From: Vibrio genomosp. F10 str. ZF-129
Lineage (GTDB): Bacteria; Pseudomonadota; Gammaproteobacteria; Enterobacterales; Vibrionaceae
Direction of reading: 5' to 3'
Length of the DNA: 64,000 nucleotides
NCBI RefSeq assembly: GCF_000287055.2
Contig: NZ_AJYQ02000089.1
Coordinates: forward strand, 62,001 to 126,000
The position numbers were made by a program, and so were the translations under genes. Position 1 is the stretch's first letter. The number at the start of each line of letters is the position of its first letter. Below, piece by piece: positions 36,234 through 45,261 of the stretch. Under the pieces are notes generated by a model that worked only from the letters and a program-made list of their open reading frames with translations, was not told the origin of the DNA and made no database searches.

Positions 36234-39200
36234 TTACTCATTTGCTGCACAATTCAAATTTAATAGCATTAATTCTCTCAAAGCGACTGAAAATTTTGCA
36301 AATTCATGAACAGAGCCGACTTTAAACTCATTCAGTATATTTTCCCATCGATGCAATGAGACCTCATTACTCACTATCCAGTCTTCTAAAGCTTTAATGA
36401 CATCCAATTTATCAGGATCACAACTGCAGCTGAGTACCTGACCTGTTAGCTGTCGTTGCTGCCAATCTAAGTCTTCTCTAAATGCTGCACGAGCAAGAGC
36501 TTGCCAATTATTATCAACAGCTTGACCATTAATCTGTTTCAAGAACCAGTGAAGAGATAAGCGATCGCCGAGGTTATAGTACAGTTTGGCCGTTTGTTCG
36601 ACTGTTTTACCCTTTTCTCGAGCCACTGTGGATATATCCAGTGCTGAGTAAAGACTTGATAGTCTTGAAACGTAACTTGCTAGTTCGGTCGAAATACCTT
36701 TATCTATCCACTCTTTCGCCATTTGTTCATGCTCTTGGACTTCCTCACTCACTAACATGGTATCAAGTTGATTGGTAATGGCATGAACATCATCTTGGTA
36801 AAGCGCAATCATTTCTTTCACTGATTTTTTACCAGGACGGTTTCTTAAGATCCAACGCGATAGTCTTCGTAACGTGCGGCGCACATAATAAATGACATCG
36901 TATTGAGCAGAGGCTTCCGCTTGATTATCAAGCGCACGAGTTTGCGAAAGAACATCCCCTAATCCATAGATCTCTCTTGCTGCCGCATAAGCATTAGCAA
37001 TATCGACCGTGCTCGAGCCCGTTTCTTCTTGCAAACGAGTCACAAAATTACAACCCATCTCGTTCACCATTTGGTTTGCAAGAACGGTAGCAATAATTTC
37101 AGCTCGAAGTGGATGGCTATCCATATGTGCAGAATAGTTACGGCGTAACTCCTCTGGGAAGTAAGACACTAGGTTTTGCGCATGAAACTCATCTTTGGCA
37201 ATATCCTCATGAACTAACTCTTCTTTAAGTGTCATTTTGCCGTAGGCAATAAGCACCGATAACTCAGGACGCGTTAACGCCATTCCTTTCTTTTCTCGTT
37301 CCAGCAGAGTTTCATCATCTGGAATGTATTCCAGTGCTCTATCCAGATGCCCTGATTTTTCCATCGCATGAATAAAGCGTATTTGCTCTTTAACTAACGA
37401 AACGCCTTGCTGTTCAGTAATAGAAATAGATTCCGCTTGGCAATAAGCGTCATCAAGCACAATGTCGCCGACTTCGTCTTCCATTGATTCTAAGATCTTG
37501 TTTCTTTGCTTCACGGTAAGATCACCGTGAGTCACTAAACCGTTAAGGAAGATCTTAATGTTAACTTCGTTATCTGAACAATCAACACCACCAACATTAT
37601 CAACAAAGTCGGTATTCACACGCCCGCCTGCTAGCGCAAATTCAATCCGCCCTAACTGAGTCATACCAAGGTTGCCGCCTTCTCCAACAACTTTCGCTTT
37701 GAGGTCTTTACCATCGATACGTAACGTGTCGTTAGCACGGTCTCCAACATCAGTATGAGTCTCGGTCGATGCTTTCACATAAGTACCAATACCACCATTC
37801 CAAAGTAGATCCACTTCCATCGATAAGATCTTTTTGATCAAATCATTGGGTGCCATTGAGGCCTTTTTTGTCCCAAGCATTTTTTGAATTTCTGGCGTGA
37901 GCGCAATGGATTTTGCACGGCGTGAGAAAATGCCTCCACCTTTAGAAATTAACTTTTCGTTATAGTCGTCCCAACCTGAACGTGGCAATTTAAATAGACG
38001 ATCACGCTCTTCCCATGAACTCGCTGAATCTGGATTAGGATCGATAAAAATGTGCATGTGGTTAAAGGCGGCTTTTAGACGTATGTGTTGAGATAACAGC
38101 ATACCGTTACCAAATACATCTCCTGCCATGTCACCCACACCGATGGCTGTGAAGTCCGTGGTTTGACAGTTAATTCCCATCTCTCTGAAGTGGCGCTTAA
38201 CCGATTCCCAACCGCCTTTCGCCGTGATGCCCATCGCTTTATGGTCATAACCATTCGAGCCACCCGACGCAAACGCATCACCTAGCCAGAAGTTATATTC
38301 TTCAGATACGGAGTTTGCCAGATCCGAGAACGTTGCTGTTCCTTTATCTGCGGCAACGACTAAATACGGATCATCTTCATCATGGCGAACCACATTTTTA
38401 GGCGGAATTACCTCACCATCGATGACATTGTCTGATACATCAAGTAATGCACGAATAAAACGTTTATAACAGCGTTGGCCTTCTGCAAAAATCTCATCTC
38501 GTTCAGTGAAATTGTGCTGGCGTTTACAAACAAATCCGCCTTTTGCTCCTACAGGAACAATAACGGTATTTTTCACTTGTTGTGCTTTAACTAGGCCAAG
38601 AATCTCGGTACGGAAATCTTCTTGTCTGTCAGACCAACGTAGGCCGCCACGAGCAACCTTGCCACCACGTAAATGAACACCTTCAATATCTGGCGCATAA
38701 ACAAAGATTTCAAATGCGGGTACCGGTTGAGGAATTTCAGGGATGTCACTGGGTTTCATTTTCAGAGACAGCCAAGGCTTGACCTGCTTATTTTCATCTA
38801 ACTGGTAGTAGTTGGTTCTCAGTGTTGCTGTGATCATCTCCATATAACGACGAATAATACGATCGTCATCTAGGCTATCAACATGATCCAATTGCGCCGT
38901 TAACTTAGTAACAAGATCATTTTGCCCTTTTTGGCTGCCCTTAGATTTTGGATCAAAGCGCTTCTTAAATAGATCAACAAGACCTTTCGCGATTTGAGGA
39001 TAATGACTGAGCGTTTCTTCGATATATTGTTGACTGAATGGAAACCCAACCTGACGCATGTAACGGGCATAGGCTCTTAAAATAGAAATTTCTCTACCCG
39101 ATAATGACGCACCCAATACCAGCCTATTAAACCCATCACTTTCGAGTTCACCTGACCAAATTTCGGCAAACGCTTGTTGGAAACGCTCACTGGCTTCACG

Positions 39201-41075
39201 AAGATCAACCGATTTGTCACTCTTATGAAGCATTGAGAAATCTAGGATCCAATAATTTTGACCGTTGACCTTTCGAACTTCATAAGGCGATTCACCAATG
39301 ACACGCAATCCTAGGTTTTCCAGCATAGGCATCACATCAGAAAGATGGATGGGCTCATCTCTATGGTAGAGTTTCAACCGAACGGCTTTAGAATCTGCTG
39401 ACTCTTCTTGTGGGCGATAGAACAGCATACCGAGTTTGTTGTCATCGCTCAGTGCTTCAAGCCTTTCTATATCCGCTACGGCGGATCCTGGCATCATGTC
39501 TTCTTTATACGAACGCGGGAACGCGCGCATATACTCTTTCGACAAAGGAAGCCCATTGCTTTCGCCAAAGTTTGCTACGATCGCATCAGAGAGTCGATCG
39601 TCCCACGTTGATGATGCTTCCATCAAGTTATGTTCTATCGTTTTAACATCTACATCCATATTATTATTATCTACACGCACAATGTAATGGGTTCTTGCCA
39701 ACGGGCTTTCTGAGAAGTAAGTCGTGAACTCCACTTCTTGCTCACAGCCAAAGTACTGTTTAAGAATACGTTGTGTCTGACGTCTCAGCTCAGTGTTATA
39801 TCGTTCTTTGGTGACATAAACCATGCAGCTAAAGAAACGGCCAAATGGGTCTTTACGTACAAAAAGGCGCAACATATCTCTATCTTGCATTTGTACAACG
39901 CCCATTCCGACTTCAAGTAATTCATTTTCTTTGGCTTGAAGCAGTTCGTCACGAGGATAATTTTCTAATATATTGTGCAGAGCTTTGTAAGAGTATGAAC
40001 CGTCACGGTAACCACTCGAATCTAGGATTCGCTCTACTTTTTCACGGATTAAAGGAATGCTTTCGACGCTTTGATTGTAAACGGCAGAAGTATACAGGCC
40101 CGTGAATCGATGCTCACCGATCACTTTGCCGTTCTTATCGAATTTTTTAATGCCGATGTAATCCGTATAGGCAGGTCGGTGAATACGAGACTGGGCATTG
40201 CCTTTCGTCACAATGAGTAAGAATGCTTTCATTGCTTCTAGTCTGGCTGAATCAGTAAAATCAGACAGTTTTACGGCTCGAACACGCTTCGCCTCAGAAA
40301 ACAGACCTAATCCAATATCTTCGGTTGGCGTCAGGACTTTATCGCCATCAACGTTAACCAAATCATATTCTTTATACCCCATGAAGGTAAAGTTATGATC
40401 CCCTAACCAACGCAGGAATTTAACCGTGTCTTCGTAACGATCATCCTTTAATGCGATGCTCTCTTTTTGGTTGATCACTTGATTGGTCACTTCTTCAAGC
40501 TTTTCAACCATCAACAACCAATCTCGAACAACATGGCCGGCATCCGTCACAATGGTCAATAACTCATTTTTGAGTGACGTCATGGTTTGCTTACTGCTGA
40601 GTCTGTCTACCTCGATATGGAACAGGGATTGGAACACACCATCGCCACTGTTAATTCCTATCGTTTTCCCTTTCTTATCACGCTCTACTTGAGTCGGCCC
40701 ATGGAGCATAAAGTGGGAAGAGAGATCTAAACGGCTTAATGCCATTTTTACAGAATCCACTAAGAACGGGCTATCTGGAACCACCATTTCGACAATGGTG
40801 TGTGTTGATTGCCAACCCTGGCGACTGACAGTAGGGTTAAATACACGAACCGAGATATCTTCCGGTTTCTTTTCATTAATGTGGTGCCATAAACTCACGA
40901 CAGCACCGTACAAATCGGATTCGTTCCTTTCGATCAGATCTTCTTGAGCAATATTGCTAAAAAGATGCTGGGCAAGTTGAGTCACTAAGGGTTGATGGGC
41001 AAGCTCTAGTTTGTCTTGAATTAGCTTATATACCTTTTCAAGAAGAACCGGCATTAAAGTATCACGCACGGTCAT
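36234..41075 (-). CDS. gdhB: NAD-specific glutamate dehydrogenase, 180 kDa type
   Basis: Catabolic enzyme that converts glutamate to 2-oxoglutarate, ammonia and NADH. 1613 residues, the normal length of the large GDH180 family; the central third holds the catalytic domain with VHLRGGKVARGGLRWSDRQ, the lysine in KNTVIVPVGAKGGF, and the NAD-binding segment KVVGEGGNLGMTQLGRIEFA. The flanking N- and C-terminal regions are regulatory (ACT-like). The start at 41075 follows GGAG at a good distance; the in-frame ATG five codons earlier is less likely. Confidence 0.95.
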   Translation of the reverse strand: MTVRDTLMPVLLEKVYKLIQDKLELAHQPLVTQLAQHLFSNIAQEDLIERNESDLYGAVVSLWHHINEKKPEDISVRVFNPTVSRQGWQSTHTIVEMVVPDSPFLVDSVKMALSRLDLSSHFMLHGPTQVERDKKGKTIGINSGDGVFQSLFHIEVDRLSSKQTMTSLKNELLTIVTDAGHVVRDWLLMVEKLEEVTNQVINQKESIALKDDRYEDTVKFLRWLGDHNFTFMGYKEYDLVNVDGDKVLTPTEDIGLGLFSEAKRVRAVKLSDFTDSARLEAMKAFLLIVTKGNAQSRIHRPAYTDYIGIKKFDKNGKVIGEHRFTGLYTSAVYNQSVESIPLIREKVERILDSSGYRDGSYSYKALHNILENYPRDELLQAKENELLEVGMGVVQMQDRDMLRLFVRKDPFGRFFSCMVYVTKERYNTELRRQTQRILKQYFGCEQEVEFTTYFSESPLARTHYIVRVDNNNMDVDVKTIEHNLMEASSTWDDRLSDAIVANFGESNGLPLSKEYMRAFPRSYKEDMMPGSAVADIERLEALSDDNKLGMLFYRPQEESADSKAVRLKLYHRDEPIHLSDVMPMLENLGLRVIGESPYEVRKVNGQNYWILDFSMLHKSDKSVDLREASERFQQAFAEIWSGELESDGFNRLVLGASLSGREISILRAYARYMRQVGFPFSQQYIEETLSHYPQIAKGLVDLFKKRFDPKSKGSQKGQNDLVTKLTAQLDHVDSLDDDRIIRRYMEMITATLRTNYYQLDENKQVKPWLSLKMKPSDIPEIPQPVPAFEIFVYAPDIEGVHLRGGKVARGGLRWSDRQEDFRTEILGLVKAQQVKNTVIVPVGAKGGFVCKRQHNFTERDEIFAEGQRCYKRFIRALLDVSDNVIDGEVIPPKNVVRHDEDDPYLVVAADKGTATFSDLANSVSEEYNFWLGDAFASGGSNGYDHKAMGITAKGGWESVKRHFREMGINCQTTDFTAIGVGDMAGDVFGNGMLLSQHIRLKAAFNHMHIFIDPNPDSASSWEERDRLFKLPRSGWDDYNEKLISKGGGIFSRRAKSIALTPEIQKMLGTKKASMAPNDLIKKILSMEVDLLWNGGIGTYVKASTETHTDVGDRANDTLRIDGKDLKAKVVGEGGNLGMTQLGRIEFALAGGRVNTDFVDNVGGVDCSDNEVNIKIFLNGLVTHGDLTVKQRNKILESMEDEVGDIVLDDAYCQAESISITEQQGVSLVKEQIRFIHAMEKSGHLDRALEYIPDDETLLEREKKGMALTRPELSVLIAYGKMTLKEELVHEDIAKDEFHAQNLVSYFPEELRRNYSAHMDSHPLRAEIIATVLANQMVNEMGCNFVTRLQEETGSSTVDIANAYAAAREIYGLGDVLSQTRALDNQAEASAQYDVIYYVRRTLRRLSRWILRNRPGKKSVKEMIALYQDDVHAITNQLDTMLVSEEVQEHEQMAKEWIDKGISTELASYVSRLSSLYSALDISTVAREKGKTVEQTAKLYYNLGDRLSLHWFLKQINGQAVDNNWQALARAAFREDLDWQQRQLTGQVLSCSCDPDKLDVIKALEDWIVSNEVSLHRWENILNEFKVGSVHEFAKFSVALRELMLLNLNCAANE

Positions 41076-41263
41076 AATCACGCTCCACAATTAGAATTGT
41101 CATTTTTATAGGGAATGCTGTAAGCATAGTGCTTAAAGCAGGTAATGCATGATTTTATTGTAAAAGTTTTATTAGCAAATAGTTAATGGATTTGTTCATG
41201 TAACAGCAGGAATGTTTGATAATGTGATAGGCGTTCTGTTTAAACCGCTAACAAATTAGTTAT

Positions 41264-41482
41264 TCATAGCATTTCTAACTTTAAAAACTTGTTGTTTTGG
41301 TCGGTTGTTAGTCTAAATCGCCCTTTCACGCCTATTTGACTGAGAAAGCCGCGAAACTTTACAGCCGGTAATTGAAGTCTTAAACCAGTATCGGTGACCA
41401 CATGGACGACACTAGCCGCACCGGAATAGTGATCCAAAAATGCTTGGTATGTTATGTTTAAGGAAAAGGTGTAGTGTTTCAT
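41264..41482 (-). CDS. DUF2835 family protein
   Basis: 72 residues, MKHYTFSLNITYQAFLDHYSGAASVVHVV at the start and the family-typical GLRLQLPAVKFRGFLSQIGVKGRFRL. Small cytosolic protein of unknown function found next to pepN or gdhB in many gamma-proteobacteria. It lies 188 bases upstream of nothing annotated on its strand other than the glutamate dehydrogenase gene and 104 bases downstream of pepN. Confidence 0.88.
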   Translation of the reverse strand: MKHYTFSLNITYQAFLDHYSGAASVVHVVTDTGLRLQLPAVKFRGFLSQIGVKGRFRLTTDQNNKFLKLEML

Positions 41483-41534
41483 CGGTAATGGTTCTAAATA
41501 CTTAATCTCAATCGTTAACCTTAGGTATTGACAT

Positions 41535-41567
41535 AAGTTGAAGTGGCGATGTCCGCCACTTCAACTT
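41535..41567. terminator. Strong hairpin between pepN and the DUF2835 gene
   Basis: AAGTTGAAGTGGCG and CGCCACTTCAACTT (41535-41548, 41554-41567) form a perfect 14-bp stem with a 5-nt loop, 20 bases past the pepN stop. No T run follows on either strand, so it may act as a 3'-end stabiliser or pause site rather than a full terminator. Confidence 0.6.
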
Positions 41568-41586
41568 CAAAATCAGCCTAAAGATA

Positions 41587-44193
41587 TTAGCAGTCTAAAG
41601 CTTTGGTGACTTTTTCATACAGATCTTTGGCTAAGTTGTCTAAAGACTGTAAAGAAAGAAGCTGTTCTTTTATCAAAGCTTGTCTTTGTTGATCGTACTT
41701 TTTAAATTTAAGCAGTGGATCAATGAGACGCGAGGCCACTTGTGGATTACTGCTGTTTAACTTAGCAATGATCTCTCCTGCAAATTGGTAACCTAATCCA
41801 GATTTATCGTGGAACTGTACCGGGTTATTATTTAAGAATGCGCCGATTAAACTGCGTGTACGGTTAGGGTTTTTAATGCTAAATGCCGCATGTTCCATGG
41901 TTTGCTTGATCACTTCAAGCGCACCAGAAGAAGGGTTGGTCCCTTGCAGTGCAAACCATTTATCCATTACCAAGCCATCATGGCTCCACTTCTCGCTGTA
42001 ATCTGACATCAATCTCTCACGACAAGCTAGCTGCGCATTATTGGCACAAGTCATCGCGGCAATGGTATCGGTCATATTATCGGAATCTTGGTACTGAGCG
42101 ATAACAAGTTGCTCACCAATATCCGTATGTGACAAATAGCTTAAACATGTGTTACGAAGCGCGCGTTGCCCAATGGCACTATGAGCAATGGTGTAAGTCT
42201 TTTGAGCCATCGCATGATACATCGCACTTAATTCATCTTTTAACTCTTCAGCCAAAATTGCTTTAATATGCTTCAACACGAGAGCAATCGCATCAACGTT
42301 GACTTGCTCATACCAACCTGATATTTCGTTGTGACTTGGCAAAACCAGCATTTCAGCAATGAATGCAGGGTCTAACGTTTTACTCAGCAATACACCACGG
42401 AATGCATCAATAACGGGCATATCAATGGCCACTTTTTGATTTTGTTCTACGTGAGCCACATTACTCTTGATGTATTTTGCCAGCAACATCTGCCCAGCAT
42501 CCCAACGTGCAAACTCATTGCGAGCGTGGCTCATCAGGAAAATAAGTTCTTCGTCTGTGTAGTCATACTTAAGAATAACAGGGGCAGAAAACTCGCGAAG
42601 TAGTGATGGTATCGGCTGAGAATCTACATGGTCAAACACAAAAGTTTGCTTGGTTGCTGTCACATTAAGTACATTTGGCACACTAGCACCATTCACCTGC
42701 AAAGGTATGACGTCACCATTTTGATCGTATAGTTCAATATCAAACGGAATGTGCAGCGCTTGTTTCTCTGTTTGATCCGTTGTCGCTGGGGTGCATTGTT
42801 CTACCGTTAACGCATATGTCTTAGCCTGTTGGTCAAAATGACTGCTCACAGTGAGTGTTGGTGTTCCGGATTGGCTATACCACAGACGGAATTGTTTAAG
42901 ATCAACGCCAGATGCATCTTCCATCGCTGACACAAAGTCTTCACACGTTGCGGCCGTACCGTCATGTCGTTCAAAGTACAAAGCCATACCTTGTTGGAAC
43001 GCCTTCTCACCGAGTAATGTATGCATCATTCGAATAACTTCACTGCCTTTTTCATACACGGTTAGCGTATAAAAGTTATTCATTTCAATCACTTTATCTG
43101 GGCGAATAGGATGTGACATTGGGCTTGCGTCTTCCGCAAATTGCGGGCCACGGATAATACGGACGTTGTTGATCCGATTAACGGATCGAGTCCCTAAATC
43201 AGACGAGAATTCTTGATCGCGGAAAACAGTTAAGCCTTCTTTCAAGCTCAGTTGAAACCAATCTCGACAAGTCACTCGGTTGCCGGTCCAGTTGTGAAAA
43301 TACTCATGACCAATCACTGCTTCAATGCCAAGGTAATCAGTATCCGTTGCGGTTTGATCGTTCGCCAAGACGTACTTAGAGTTAAAGACGTTCAGCCCTT
43401 TATTCTCCATTGCGCCCATATTGAAAAAATCGACGGCAACAATCATATAGATGTCTAGATCGTACTCAAGATTGAATCGCTCTTCGTCCCATTTCATTGA
43501 GTTAATAAGTGAAACCATCGCATGAGTGGCTCTGTTCAGATTCCCCTTATCCACAAAGATTTCTAATTCTACGTTTCGACCCGATTGTGTCGTGTAATTA
43601 TCGCGTAGAACATCAAAATCTCCGGCTACTAAAGCAAAGAGATACGCAGGTTTAGGATGCGGGTCTTGCCATTTAACCCAGTGACGGCCATTTGCGCTAT
43701 CACCTTGATCAATACGGTTACCATTACTCAATAAAAACGGGTATTGTGCTTTATCCGCGATCACTGTGGTCGTAAATTTCGCAAGAACGTCCGGTCTATC
43801 TAGATAATAGGTAATGCGACGGAACCCTTCTGCTTCACACTGAGTGCAAAATGCGCCTCCCGACTTATACAGACCTTCAAGAGCCGTATTCTCTTCAGGG
43901 TTCAATTGAGTCACGATCATCAGTTCGCAATCGCGAGTAATAGAGTGAATCGTTAATCCCGTGTCATTCTGCTCAAAGTCGTTCCAAGTTTTACCGTCTA
44001 TCTTGATTTCTTTCAGCGTTAACCCTTCACCATCTAGGTAAAGACTTGTGCTGTCTGACAGTTTTTTCAACGATGACGTTGCGGTTACAACGGTTTGGGT
44101 ATCGAATAAATCGAAAGTAAGGTCTAGATCGCTGATCGTGAAAGAAGGTGACTGGTAATCTTTACGGTATTTGGCTTGAGGAGTATGCGCCAT
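41587..44193 (-). CDS. pepN: Aminopeptidase N (M1 family)
   Basis: 868 residues, as in E. coli (870). Zinc metallopeptidase that removes N-terminal residues from cytosolic peptides. GAMEN substrate motif (MGAMENKGLNVF, near 260), zinc site HEYFHNWTGN (HExxH near 296) with the second Glu 19 residues later in SLKEG, and a catalytic tyrosine in TVYEKGSEVIRM. The start at 44193 (MAHTPQAKYRKDYQ) has AAGGAC upstream; a longer frame from 44325 extends into the terminator region and is rejected. Confidence 0.96.
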   Translation of the reverse strand: MAHTPQAKYRKDYQSPSFTISDLDLTFDLFDTQTVVTATSSLKKLSDSTSLYLDGEGLTLKEIKIDGKTWNDFEQNDTGLTIHSITRDCELMIVTQLNPEENTALEGLYKSGGAFCTQCEAEGFRRITYYLDRPDVLAKFTTTVIADKAQYPFLLSNGNRIDQGDSANGRHWVKWQDPHPKPAYLFALVAGDFDVLRDNYTTQSGRNVELEIFVDKGNLNRATHAMVSLINSMKWDEERFNLEYDLDIYMIVAVDFFNMGAMENKGLNVFNSKYVLANDQTATDTDYLGIEAVIGHEYFHNWTGNRVTCRDWFQLSLKEGLTVFRDQEFSSDLGTRSVNRINNVRIIRGPQFAEDASPMSHPIRPDKVIEMNNFYTLTVYEKGSEVIRMMHTLLGEKAFQQGMALYFERHDGTAATCEDFVSAMEDASGVDLKQFRLWYSQSGTPTLTVSSHFDQQAKTYALTVEQCTPATTDQTEKQALHIPFDIELYDQNGDVIPLQVNGASVPNVLNVTATKQTFVFDHVDSQPIPSLLREFSAPVILKYDYTDEELIFLMSHARNEFARWDAGQMLLAKYIKSNVAHVEQNQKVAIDMPVIDAFRGVLLSKTLDPAFIAEMLVLPSHNEISGWYEQVNVDAIALVLKHIKAILAEELKDELSAMYHAMAQKTYTIAHSAIGQRALRNTCLSYLSHTDIGEQLVIAQYQDSDNMTDTIAAMTCANNAQLACRERLMSDYSEKWSHDGLVMDKWFALQGTNPSSGALEVIKQTMEHAAFSIKNPNRTRSLIGAFLNNNPVQFHDKSGLGYQFAGEIIAKLNSSNPQVASRLIDPLLKFKKYDQQRQALIKEQLLSLQSLDNLAKDLYEKVTKALDC

Positions 44194-44267
44194 TGTCTTT
44201 GTCCTTATGACTGAAAACATCTGCTCTATTTCTACGATGTGTCGCCACGAGTTACAACCCCTATTGA

Positions 44268-44304
44268 AAAAAAACGAGGTATTTAATTTAAATACCTCGT
44301 TTAA
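44268..44304 (-). terminator. Terminator of the secreted protein gene upstream of pepN
   Basis: On the minus strand ACGAGGTATTTAAA and TTTAAATACCTCGT-type arms are followed by eight T. It separates the gene at 44424-45086 from pepN. Confidence 0.9.
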
Positions 44305-44423
44305 GTGCCGATTTATGCAGCACATTTGTTAGATAACGCTACTGAATTTAACTTTAGTGACATACTTATCTGGGCTATGGGATCTCATTCAGTAGAAACC
44401 GTTAGCGTATTCTCGTATTCCCA

Positions 44424-45086
44424 TCAACGTATCCTATTGAGCACGGCATACATCCCACCTTCTTCTGCTTCAAGCGTTAGCCTATCGTTCTTAAGTGTGT
44501 ATCGAGTTTCATGTTCACCCTTTTCATACAGAAGAACCAATTGATCACCCTCTGTGTAGTAGACACCTTGATGCACCGTTTCCATGCCTTCAAGGTTGCT
44601 TGCTTTAAACATGAACACAAAATCAGGCTGCAACACCAGGTCCATCTTGCTCACATTACTCGCCAGTAAATCATGCCCTGCAAGTTGTTCACTCGACCAC
44701 ATTCCCGCAAGCGCGTTAGACAAACCTTTTGTAAACATAACGCCATTCATGCTCAGCAGGTTATGGTTACCCGAGTACTTGTAGACTTGAGGGTCGGAGG
44801 TATTAAGACCGAGAATAATCGTATCGTCATTGGCCGCATAAAGGCCTTCCCAATGGTCGACGCTGTAATCTTTCTTTTGAATATCGATCTGGAATGAGTA
44901 ATTTGAATCGAGCGAAAGTTTTATTGCCATGAAGTTATCGTTGGCGTTTTCTGGGTCTGAGTTGATTAAGTACCAGTCCCCTAATAAAAAGGGCTGGTCA
45001 AACTGTGAGAGATCAGACCCTTGATTGTTGTCTTGGCCAAATACAGAAAAACTTACACACATTGCTAAAACGATTATCCATCTCAT
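44424..45086 (-). CDS. Secreted protein of unknown function
   Basis: 220 residues with a signal peptide (about 1-17, cleavage after VFGQ). The mature part contains two similar halves: each has a W-x-L/G start (FLLGDWYLINSDPEN, NALAGMWSSEQL), a strand ending in YSFQIDIQKKD or FVFMFKASN, and a G-Y/V-Y strand (WEGLYAANDDTIIL, HQGVYYTEGDQLVLL), suggesting a duplicated lipocalin-like or beta-sandwich unit. I do not recognise a named family. It is monocistronic, between prc and pepN. Confidence 0.78.
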   Translation of the reverse strand: MRWIIVLAMCVSFSVFGQDNNQGSDLSQFDQPFLLGDWYLINSDPENANDNFMAIKLSLDSNYSFQIDIQKKDYSVDHWEGLYAANDDTIILGLNTSDPQVYKYSGNHNLLSMNGVMFTKGLSNALAGMWSSEQLAGHDLLASNVSKMDLVLQPDFVFMFKASNLEGMETVHQGVYYTEGDQLVLLYEKGEHETRYTLKNDRLTLEAEEGGMYAVLNRIR

Positions 45087-45205
45087 AATACGCCCCCTTA
45101 CTTTTATTAAAGTTTAGGCACACATCACAAAAATCGCCATTATTTTGATTTTCATTACACAAAAATATCAACAAAGCACCGAGTGAAAAGTAATTTAAGC
45201 AAAAA

Positions 45206-45240
45206 AAACGAGCACTGAATGTACTCGTTTTTTGTGTTTT
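45206..45240 (-). terminator. Terminator of prc
   Basis: On the minus strand ACGAGTAC and GTGCTCGT (one G-T pair) around ATTCA are followed by eight T, about 20 bases past the prc stop. Confidence 0.88.
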
Positions 45241-45261
45241 TCACGCTAAGCAATAGACTTA

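Noticed and set aside
44194..44325. 44-residue N-terminal extension of pepN
   Set aside because: It runs into the terminator hairpin, and PepN family length fits the start at 44193.
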